Assembly: GCA_035296085.1 (NCBI GenBank)
Contig: DATHBP010000253.1
Coordinates: 1-9,081, forward strand
DNA from: DATHBP01 sp035296085
GTDB taxonomy: Bacteria > Actinomycetota > Actinomycetes > Propionibacteriales > Nocardioidaceae
DNA: 9,081 bases
Direction of reading: 5' to 3'
Translations under genes and position numbers: made by a program
Notes under the pieces: model-generated
Told to the model about the DNA's origin: nothing
Seen by the model: only the letters and a program-made list of their open reading frames with translations
Database searches by the model: none
Part shown: piece after piece, positions 1 through 6,100 of the stretch
How positions within the stretch are numbered: position 1 is the first letter of the stretch
Layout of the letters: each line of letters opens with the position of its first letter

Positions 1-204
1 CCGAACTCCCTCACCGGGACGGTCGACCAGCTCGTCTACGTCGGTGCGACGACGCAGGTCCAGGTACGGCTGCCGCAGGGCCAGTCGCTGCAGGCGCTGG
101 TCGTGAACGACGGCGAGCGCGACGAGCTCGTGCGCGGGACCCGGGTGACGGTGACGCTGCCGCCCGATGCGCTGCGGCTGCTGGCGCCGGAGCCGGCCGC
201 CTAG
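1..204 (+). CDS. ABC transporter ATP-binding protein, C-terminal fragment (PotA-like TOBE region)
   Basis: This is the 3' end of a gene that begins before the window. Reading from base 1 gives 67 codons and a TAG stop at 202-204. The residues begin PNSLTGTVDQLVYVGATTQV, the beta-strand pattern of the C-terminal TOBE domain in PotA/UgpC/FbpC-type importer ATPases ('G.v....yvG....v.v.l..g'). The tail ends in Leu-Leu-Ala-Pro-Glu-Pro-Ala-Ala. Walker A, the signature motif and Walker B would lie upstream and cannot be checked. In the family, this subunit is cytoplasmic, binds the permease pair and hydrolyses ATP to drive import. The next gene is a PotC-like permease on the opposite strand, one base away, so the link to that transporter is by proximity. 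The ATPase could serve another importer. Confidence 0.75.
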   Translation, partial: PNSLTGTVDQLVYVGATTQVQVRLPQGQSLQALVVNDGERDELVRGTRVTVTLPPDALRLLAPEPAA

Positions 205-205
205 C

Positions 206-1126
206 TCACACGTCCAGCGCGAGGTCGTCCAGGGCGGTGCCGCCGCCACGTCGGACCCGGCGCAGCACCAGCCACGCGAGCAGCACAGCGAGCGCCGAGC
301 CGAGAAGCAGCAGGGTTGCCAACGCGTTCAACGCCGGAGTGGGGGCGGTGCGGATCGCGCTGTAGAGCTTGATCGGCACCGTTGCCGAGGAAGCGTCAGC
401 GGACAGGAACGAGCTCACGACGAAGTCGTCCATCGACGCCGCGAACACGATCATCGCGGCGGCGAACACGGACGGCATCAGCAGCGGGATCAGCACCGTG
501 CGGATCGCCTGGATCGGCGAGGCTCCGAGGTCGCGTGCCGCCGTCTCGTACTCTCCGCCGACCGAGAGCAACCGCGCGCGCACGATCACCACCACGTACG
601 AGATCGAGAACGTGACGTGCCCGAGCAGCTGCGCCGTACGGCCGAGGGGCACGGCGGTGAAGAGGTTGGTGAACACCAGGAACAGGGCGCTGCCCATCAC
701 GATCTCGGGTGTGGCCAGCGGCAGCAGCATGAGGGCGTTCGACGGCCGGCTCCCGCGCCCGCGCCACCGGGTGAGCCCGAGGGCCAGGGCCGTGCCGATC
801 GGCGTGGCGATCAGCAGGGTCAGCAGCCCCAAGCGGAGGCTGTTGATCAGCGCCAGGCGCAGGGACTCGTCGTGCCAGACCGAGGCGAACGGGTCGCCCC
901 AGTACCAGCGGAACGACGCACCCTGCCACGACGTCCTCGACCGCCCGTCGTTGAACGAGAACTGCACAGCGATCAGCACCGGCACGATCGACCAGATGAC
1001 ATAGAGCCAGGTCAGCGAGGCCAGTACGAACGGCCGCCGCCGCACCCGCCGCCGACCGCGCCCCGGGTGGGTCTCGACGAGCGCTGGGGTTGCCGCCTCC
1101 GGTGGCGGGGCGACGACCGTCGTCAC
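206..1126 (-). CDS. ABC transporter permease, PotC-like (spermidine/putrescine family)
   Basis: A 306-residue integral membrane permease of a binding-protein-dependent importer; PotC-type proteins form the inner-membrane channel together with a PotB-type partner. About six hydrophobic segments are visible, roughly at residues 35-57, 93-118, 132-156, 170-186, 215-238 and 266-288. The cytoplasmic EAA loop that docks the ATPase is clear at about 193-214 (YETAARDLGASP then IQAIRTVLIPLL), followed by the family-typical SMDDFVVSSF at 231-240. The N-terminal 30 residues are Pro/Arg-rich and cytoplasmic. The start is GTG at 1126, and its GTGA overlaps the TGA of the upstream permease gene by 4 bp, indicating translational coupling. 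The stop lies one base from the convergent ATPase stop, leaving no room for a dedicated terminator. Family placement is confident; the transported substrate is not determined. Confidence 0.92.
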   Translation of the reverse strand: MTTVVAPPPEAATPALVETHPGRGRRRVRRRPFVLASLTWLYVIWSIVPVLIAVQFSFNDGRSRTSWQGASFRWYWGDPFASVWHDESLRLALINSLRLGLLTLLIATPIGTALALGLTRWRGRGSRPSNALMLLPLATPEIVMGSALFLVFTNLFTAVPLGRTAQLLGHVTFSISYVVVIVRARLLSVGGEYETAARDLGASPIQAIRTVLIPLLMPSVFAAAMIVFAASMDDFVVSSFLSADASSATVPIKLYSAIRTAPTPALNALATLLLLGSALAVLLAWLVLRRVRRGGGTALDDLALDV

Positions 1127-2046
1127 GACAGCTCCCGGCTGGCGCGCTGGGTCGCGGCGAGGTAGTAGGCCATCAGCGCCATTAGCAGGACCGAGAGCAC
1201 GAGCACAAGGGCGGCGCCGATGCTCTTCTGCTGGCTTTGCAGCAGGTAGAACTCGATCTGGTTGCCCACCATCGTCGTTGTGGGCGAACCCGACACGATC
1301 GCGTTGGTGTAGTAGTCGCCGAACATCGGCAGCACCGTGATCGCAGACGCCGTCATCAGCCCTTGGCGCGACAACGGCAGCGTGACGTGCCAGAACGTCC
1401 CCGCCGCGCCGATCCCCAGGTCTCGGGATGCCTCGAGCAGCCGGCCGTCGATACGGTCCAGCGTCGCGAACAGCGGCACGATGAAGAACGGCAGATAGCC
1501 GTACGCCAGGGCGATCACGACCGTGTACGGGTTACCGGAGAGCCAGTCGATGGGGCCGGGCACGACGCGGACCGCCTGCAAGGCGCGGTTGACGTACCCG
1601 TCCTCCTGCAACAAGTTGACCCAGGCCAGCATGCGGGTCAGGTAGTTGATCCACCACGGCGCCAGGATCAGCGCCAGCAGCAGGTTGCGGCGCCGGCCCG
1701 CGTGCCGAGCCACGTAGTAGGCGACCGGATAGCCGATCATGATGCTGAGCCCGAGTGCTACGGCGACGTAGACGAACGTCCGGACGAAGACCGGCTGCAG
1801 GTCACCCGAGATCGCCCGCTGCACGACGCTGCTGAGATCGCCGAACTGCCACTGCAGTGGGTTCCACACCGGGACCGCAGAACCGAACAACGGGTCGGTG
1901 CCGCCGAACGCGATCGCCGCGATCGCGTAGAACGGAACCACGAAGAACGCCAGCAGCCACAGCGTTCCCGGCATGGCCAACGCCGGCCACAGCCGCGACG
2001 CCGCGCGCTGGGTGCTCACCGCCGCCTTGTCGGCGCGCGTGCTCAC
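1123..2046 (-). CDS. ABC transporter permease, PotB-like (spermidine/putrescine family)
   Basis: A 307-residue membrane permease, the likely heterodimer partner of the downstream PotC-like protein. Hydrophobic segments lie near residues 24-46, 90-113, 122-143, 174-194, 230-248 and 276-297. The EAA loop is at about 203-226 (LLEASRDLGIGAAGTFWH then VTLPLS). The segment APWWINYLTRMLAWVNLL at 129-146 matches the PotB family pattern around the second and third helices. The start is taken as GTG at 2046 because the frame is closed by a stop at 2065-2067, leaving only an unlikely ATT upstream. No strong Shine-Dalgarno is visible, so translation may be coupled to the binding-protein gene 25 bp upstream. 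The 3' end overlaps the next permease by 4 bp. Function is sure at family level; substrate unknown. Confidence 0.92.
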   Translation of the reverse strand: MSTRADKAAVSTQRAASRLWPALAMPGTLWLLAFFVVPFYAIAAIAFGGTDPLFGSAVPVWNPLQWQFGDLSSVVQRAISGDLQPVFVRTFVYVAVALGLSIMIGYPVAYYVARHAGRRRNLLLALILAPWWINYLTRMLAWVNLLQEDGYVNRALQAVRVVPGPIDWLSGNPYTVVIALAYGYLPFFIVPLFATLDRIDGRLLEASRDLGIGAAGTFWHVTLPLSRQGLMTASAITVLPMFGDYYTNAIVSGSPTTTMVGNQIEFYLLQSQQKSIGAALVLVLSVLLMALMAYYLAATQRASRELS

Positions 2047-2071
2047 GGCCGTGGCCTGAATGCGTCAGCCG

Positions 2072-3316
2072 TCAGCCGGACTTGAACTTCGCCCACGCAT
2101 CGTCCCAGAGCGCCCGCCCCTCGGGGCTCAACGCACCGAGCTGCCGGCCGGTGTTGTACTCGTCCACGGTGAGGACGGTGTTTGCAAGGTTCGCCGGCAC
2201 GTAGCCCTGGTCGGTCAAGTAGCTCGGGGTGAACTTCGCGATCGCCGGCTGGTAGCCCACCCAGCCGAAGTTACGCAGCGAGGTGTCCTCGTTGAGCATG
2301 AAGTTCAAGAAGTGGTGCGCCAGCACGGGGTGCGGTGCGCCAGCGGCCACGGCCATGGTGTCGTTGCCGACCATTCCGTTAGAGCCTTCTGCGCGCCAGT
2401 AGCCGAGCACCTTGGGTGTCTCGCCTTTGGGCAAGTAGTACTGCGCACCGATCAGGTCACCAGACCAGCACTGGTGAACCGTCGCCCGGCCCTCCGGCAG
2501 CTCGCTGTAGCCGTTGATGTCCACCTTGACGCGGACCAGGGGGACGAGCTTGCGCAGCTCCGCGGCGGCAGCCTCGATCTTCGCCGGATCCTCGGTGTTG
2601 ACGTCCGTCTCGCCGTTGCGCAGCAGCGACATCGCGATCGCCTCTCGCCCGTCGTCGAGGATGTGGGTCTGGCCGCTGTACTGCGGGTCCCAGAAGATGT
2701 CGTAACCGTTGGCCGGAATGGTGGACACCTTGTCGGCGCGGTACCCGATACCCGTCGAGTAGACGGTGTAGGGAACCGTGTAGCGGGCGCCCTGGTCGTA
2801 GTAGGGGTCCTGGAGCTGCGGCCAGACGTTCGTCAGGTTGGGCAGGTAGCTGTGGTTCAGCGGCTGGATCAGCGAACCGAGAGCGACCCTGCTGATGACG
2901 TCCGAGGTGGGGAAGATGACGTCGAAGTCGGTCTGGCCGGTACGCAGCTTCGCCACCGCTTCGTCCATCGAGTTGAACGTGGTGACCTCGACTTCGACCC
3001 CGTACTCCTTCTCGAACGCCTTCTGCACACCCGGCGCCAGGTAGTCGGCGTAGTTGAAGATCTTGAGCGTGCCGGTTTCGGGTTTCATGCCGTCCGCGAT
3101 CGGCTTCATCCCAGCGGGGATCGGAAGCTTCACCGGGTTGTCGGGTCGGGCAAGTGGTAGCTGGACGCCCTGGCCGCCCTGGCCGCCGGGGCTCGATTCT
3201 GAGCCGCATGCGCTCAGCAGGCCCGGGCCGGCCACCGCGCCCAGCCCGACGTAAAGCGAGTTGCGGAGGAACTGTCGTCGGTCGTACGCCGGCCGCTCCT
3301 TGGGATGCATCGCCAC
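2072..3316 (-). CDS. Extracellular substrate-binding lipoprotein of polyamine-type ABC importer (PotD-like, Tat signal)
   Basis: A 414-residue solute-binding protein that should capture the substrate outside the membrane and deliver it to the two permeases downstream. The N-terminus has a twin-arginine motif (DRRQFLR, residues 12-18), a hydrophobic stretch and a lipobox LSAC ending at Cys37, so export by Tat followed by lipid anchoring is likely. A Gly/Ser/Gln-rich linker (39-50) follows. The mature part has PotD-family features: LKIFNYADYLAPGV (84-97), a TDFDVIFPTSDVISR segment (129-143) and GYSELPEGRATVHQCWSGD (269-287). GTG at 3316 is preferred because GAGGGAG (3322-3328 on the complementary strand) sits 5 nt upstream; ATG at 3310, 11 nt from it, is possible and would remove two residues. 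It is first in the operon and divergent from the Rieske gene. Polyamine binding is a family default; another amine or betaine is possible. Confidence 0.93.
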   Translation of the reverse strand: MAMHPKERPAYDRRQFLRNSLYVGLGAVAGPGLLSACGSESSPGGQGGQGVQLPLARPDNPVKLPIPAGMKPIADGMKPETGTLKIFNYADYLAPGVQKAFEKEYGVEVEVTTFNSMDEAVAKLRTGQTDFDVIFPTSDVISRVALGSLIQPLNHSYLPNLTNVWPQLQDPYYDQGARYTVPYTVYSTGIGYRADKVSTIPANGYDIFWDPQYSGQTHILDDGREAIAMSLLRNGETDVNTEDPAKIEAAAAELRKLVPLVRVKVDINGYSELPEGRATVHQCWSGDLIGAQYYLPKGETPKVLGYWRAEGSNGMVGNDTMAVAAGAPHPVLAHHFLNFMLNEDTSLRNFGWVGYQPAIAKFTPSYLTDQGYVPANLANTVLTVDEYNTGRQLGALSPEGRALWDDAWAKFKSG

Positions 3317-3345
3317 GCTAGCTCCCTCATCTCGACGGTTGCGTC

Positions 3346-3367
3346 ACTGACTGGTCGACCAGTTAGT
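3346..3367. promoter_or_regulatory. Palindromic operator candidate between divergent operons (GntR/FadR-like or TetR-like)
   Basis: A perfect 14-bp palindrome, ACTGGTCGACCAGT (3350-3363), extends to a 22-bp inverted repeat with only one mismatched pair (20 of 22 bases symmetric). Its centre TGGTCGACCA fits the TNGTN(x)ACNA form used by FadR-type GntR regulators; TetR-family operators can look similar. It lies in the 118-bp gap between the transporter operon and the Rieske operon, 30 bp from the binding-protein start codon and 67 bp from the Rieske start codon. It could therefore repress or switch both. A weaker inverted repeat, CTGGC TCAG GCCAG, follows at 3368-3381, centred 18 bp away. Promoter hexamers here are poor: CACAAT at 3390-3395 as a Rieske -10 and TTGTGA (complement of 3389-3394) as a transporter -35 are only tentative. 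No regulator gene is in the window. Confidence 0.6.
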
Positions 3368-3434
3368 CTGGCTCAGGCCAGTCGGTGGTCACAATAGGCG
3401 TAGCGGCTCGGTCGGCTCTCGCCGGGAGGTCTCG

Positions 3435-4652
3435 ATGGGTACGCCCGCTGCGTTGCCGGCAGCCGACCTGGCTGCACTGCTCGATCCGGCGCGGCCGGGT
3501 TCGATGCTGCCGGCTCCCGCCTACCTCGACGCTGGCGTCCTCGATTGGGAGCGTCAGGTGGTCTTCGCCGGGGGTTGGCTCTGCGTCGGACGAAGCGAGG
3601 GACTTGGAGACCCCGGCGCGCAGCGGGCTGTCAGCGTCGCCGACGACACCGTCCTGCTGATCCGCGGCGACGACGGCGTCTTGCGCGGGTTCTACAACAC
3701 CTGTCGCCATCGTGGTCACGAGCTGTTGCCGTGTGGGCAGACCGCCACTCGCCGCTTCGTCTCGTGTCCCTACCACAACTGGGTCTACGACCTGCGCGGC
3801 CGACTGCACGGCGTACCCCCGAGCCAGCGCGACGACCTCGACAAGTCGCGCTATGGACTCCTCGGTGTCCCGGTCACCGAGTGGCAGGGCTTCGTCCTGG
3901 TCAATGCGGACGGCAACGCCCCGCCCGTCGAGCGCTATCTCGCCGGCATCGACGAGCACCTCGCTCCCTACGAGTGCGAACGGCTGAGCGTCTCGGTGAG
4001 CCACGAGTACGAGGTCACCGCCAACTGGAAGTTGTTGGTCGAGAACTACCACGAGTGCTACCACTGCTCGGCGATCCATCCCGAGCTGTGCAAGGTGTCC
4101 TCACCCTCGAGCGGCTGGGAGGTCGCCTCTGACGGGCTGTGGTGCGGCGGCACCCTCGAGCTCGAGCCGCACGCCGAGACCATGTCGTTCGACGGGCGCA
4201 GCGGCGGTGTCGTGATGCGCCGAGTGGACAGCCAGACCGCCCGCCAGATCCTCTACCTGCAGGTGTTCCCCAACCTGTTGCTGAGCCTGCACCCCGACTA
4301 CGTGATGACTCATCGGATAGAGCCACTCGGTCCCGGCCGCTCCTGGGTCGAATGCCAATGGCTGTTCCCGCCGGAGGCCACGGCCCGGCCGGGCTTCGAC
4401 CCGGCGTACGCCGTGGACTTCTGGGACCTCACCAACCGCCAGGACTGGACGGCTACCGAGAGCGTGCAGCGTGGGTTGTCCTCCCGTGGGTTCCGGCCCG
4501 GACCCCTCGCCGAGGTGTTCGAGAAGACCGTGCGGGACTCCATCACGATGCTCGCCCGCGCCTACCTGGACGGCCGAGTGCCACGCTCGCTGTCCGAGGC
4601 GCAGTCCCCGACACCATCTGAGCCTGCGGTCCCCGCCGGCACGAGGAGCTGA
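3435..4652 (+). CDS. Rieske [2Fe-2S] aromatic-ring-hydroxylating-type oxygenase alpha subunit (GbcA/CntA-like)
   Basis: A 405-residue terminal oxygenase. It should take electrons from a separate reductase and use O2 at a mononuclear iron to hydroxylate or oxidatively cleave its substrate. The Rieske cluster ligands are Cys90, His92, Cys111 and His114 (CRH ... CPYH). The catalytic region NWKLLVENYHECYH (197-210) continues to HPEL at 215-218. The iron ligands are likely His210 and His215, with Asp337 (NRQDW) as the third. Glu207 occupies the bridging position that is Asp in naphthalene dioxygenase, as in carnitine oxygenase CntA. The C-terminal QDWTATESVQRGLSSRGF (336-353) resembles glycine-betaine and other quaternary-ammonium oxygenases rather than ring dioxygenases. 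ATG at 3435 has GGGAGG at 3424-3429, 5 nt away. First gene of a three-gene operon; neither reductase nor beta subunit is present. Substrate is not determined. Confidence 0.92.
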   Translation: MGTPAALPAADLAALLDPARPGSMLPAPAYLDAGVLDWERQVVFAGGWLCVGRSEGLGDPGAQRAVSVADDTVLLIRGDDGVLRGFYNTCRHRGHELLPCGQTATRRFVSCPYHNWVYDLRGRLHGVPPSQRDDLDKSRYGLLGVPVTEWQGFVLVNADGNAPPVERYLAGIDEHLAPYECERLSVSVSHEYEVTANWKLLVENYHECYHCSAIHPELCKVSSPSSGWEVASDGLWCGGTLELEPHAETMSFDGRSGGVVMRRVDSQTARQILYLQVFPNLLLSLHPDYVMTHRIEPLGPGRSWVECQWLFPPEATARPGFDPAYAVDFWDLTNRQDWTATESVQRGLSSRGFRPGPLAEVFEKTVRDSITMLARAYLDGRVPRSLSEAQSPTPSEPAVPAGTRS

Positions 4653-4654
4653 CC

Positions 4655-6100
4655 ATGACGCTGACGACAGCCCGGCGGCCGGCCTCCGCGGCCGACTCCG
4701 CCCGTGACCTCGCCCGGCTCGACATCCTGATCGCCGAGCAGGAGCAGGCCCTGCTCGCGCGCACTGGCGAGTCCCAGCGCATGCGCGCGGAGTGCCGCGA
4801 CGTCCTCGCGGGCGGCGTCGCATCGAGCTGGCAGGACGCGGCGCCGGCAGCTATCTGGATCAGCGACGGTGCCGGCTCTCTGGTGCGCGACGTGGACGGC
4901 GCGGAGTACGTGGACCTGCACGGCGGGTTCGGAGTAGGGCTGGCCGGGCACGCACATCCGGCGATCGTGGCGGCCGTGTCGGACCGCGTCCGCAAGGGCA
5001 CCCACTTCGCTCAGCCCACCGCGGATGCGGTGGTCGTGGCGCGCGAGCTGGCTCGGCGGTTCGGCCTGCCCGTGTGGCGATACAACAACTCCGGCACCGA
5101 GTCGACGATGGACGCCGTGCACCTGATGCGCGTAGCGACCGGCCGGCCCAAGATCGTCAAGGTGGAAGGCAGCTACCACGGCCATCACGACAGCGTGCAG
5201 GTGTCGGTCTACCCCCCGGTGGAGGACATGGGGCCGGCGAGCCGGCCGTCCTCAGTACGAGCGGGTACGTCGATCCCCGAGGAGATAGCCCGGCTCACCG
5301 TTGTCGTCCCGTTCGGCGACCTGGCCGTCGTCGAGCGGGCACTCGTCGAACACCGCGGCGAGGTCGCCGGCATGATCCTCGAGCCGATCATGATGAACAT
5401 CGGCTTGATCGCGCCGCCGCAGGGCTACCTCGCTGGTCTGCGCGACCTGTTGCACGCTCACGGGGCTCTGCTCGCCTTCGACGAGGTCAAGACTGGCTTC
5501 GCCGTCGCTCCCGGCGGTGTGGTCGAACAGTCCGGCGTGACACCGGACCTGCTGTGCGTCGCCAAGGCGCTCGGCGGTGGCGTGCCGTGTGGGGCGATCG
5601 GCGGGACCCGCGAGGTCATGGAGCTGATCGTCACTGGGGCCTACGAGCAGGTTGGCACGTTCAACGGCAACCCGCTGACGATGGCCGCCGCTCGGGCAAT
5701 GCTGACCGAGGTGCTCACTGACGACGCCTACCGGCACTTCGACCGGCTTCGCACGCGCATGGTGTCGGGCGCGCAGCAGGTGTTGGCCGACTACGGGCTC
5801 CCCGGCTACGCCCAGGCGTTTGGCGCCAAGGGGGCCGTGATCATGCACCATCAGCTGCGCGACTACCGCGACTTCCTCGAGTACGACCCGCGGTGGGGGC
5901 ACGCACACTGGCTCTACCAGCACAACGGTGGTGTGTTCCTTCCCCCGTGGGGAAAGTGCGAACAGTGGACGTGTTCGGTGCAGCACAGCGAAGCCGACGT
6001 GCAGCGCTTTGTCGCCAACTTCGAGACCATGGCACGCGCCGTACGGGGGAGCGACGCCGATGCCGCCCGCAGCACCGCTGACGGTCACCCGACCGGGTGA
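4655..6100 (+). CDS. Class III PLP-dependent aminotransferase (glutamate-1-semialdehyde aminomutase-like)
   Basis: A 481-residue fold-type I PLP enzyme. Visible landmarks are NNSGTESTMDAVHLMR (144-159) for phosphate binding, SYHGHHD (173-179) with the ring-stacking aromatic, LLAFDEVKTGF (272-282) with Asp276 for the pyridine nitrogen, and CVAKALGGGVPCGAIGG (301-317) with Lys304 as the probable Schiff-base lysine. GTFNGNPLTMAAARA follows at 334-348. Overall it resembles HemL, but the context has no haem genes, an extra N-terminal stretch of about 45 residues precedes the core, and the C-terminal active-site side is Trp-rich (W414, W419, W432, W438). A catabolic amine or omega/beta-amino-acid transaminase is therefore more likely than tetrapyrrole synthesis. 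ATG at 4655 lies 2 bp after the Rieske stop, with GAGGAG at 4643-4648 inside the end of that gene, so the two are cotranscribed. Amino donor, acceptor and substrate are unknown. Confidence 0.9.
   Translation: MTLTTARRPASAADSARDLARLDILIAEQEQALLARTGESQRMRAECRDVLAGGVASSWQDAAPAAIWISDGAGSLVRDVDGAEYVDLHGGFGVGLAGHAHPAIVAAVSDRVRKGTHFAQPTADAVVVARELARRFGLPVWRYNNSGTESTMDAVHLMRVATGRPKIVKVEGSYHGHHDSVQVSVYPPVEDMGPASRPSSVRAGTSIPEEIARLTVVVPFGDLAVVERALVEHRGEVAGMILEPIMMNIGLIAPPQGYLAGLRDLLHAHGALLAFDEVKTGFAVAPGGVVEQSGVTPDLLCVAKALGGGVPCGAIGGTREVMELIVTGAYEQVGTFNGNPLTMAAARAMLTEVLTDDAYRHFDRLRTRMVSGAQQVLADYGLPGYAQAFGAKGAVIMHHQLRDYRDFLEYDPRWGHAHWLYQHNGGVFLPPWGKCEQWTCSVQHSEADVQRFVANFETMARAVRGSDADAARSTADGHPTG
6045..6051 (+). 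promoter_or_regulatory. Ribosome binding site favouring an overlapping start for the acyl-CoA synthetase
   Basis: GGGGGAG lies 8 nt upstream of ATG at 6060, inside the end of the aminotransferase gene. The competing starts are GTG at 6108, preceded by a modest GTGAGG, and ATG at 6126, which has no purine-rich site at a proper distance but lies closest to the conserved domain. The site therefore supports a 41-bp overlap with the aminotransferase gene. Confidence 0.5.

Noticed and set aside
167..3160. Long plus-strand open frames (167-1165, 1237-2085, 2060-3160) opposite the transporter genes.
   Set aside because: They are antisense to well-supported permease and binding-protein genes, and their translations are Arg/Gln/His/Asp-rich low-complexity sequence without domains, as expected from GC-rich codon bias.
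3368..3381. Second inverted repeat CTGGC TCAG GCCAG next to the main palindrome as an independent operator.
   Set aside because: The arms are only 5 bp and GC-rich, so chance is likely; it is mentioned only as a possible secondary half of the main site.
5928..6059. A longer N-terminus for the acyl-CoA synthetase starting at 5928.
   Set aside because: The extra residues overlap the conserved end of the aminotransferase gene and do not resemble the start of the synthetase family; ATG 6060 or 6126 fits better.
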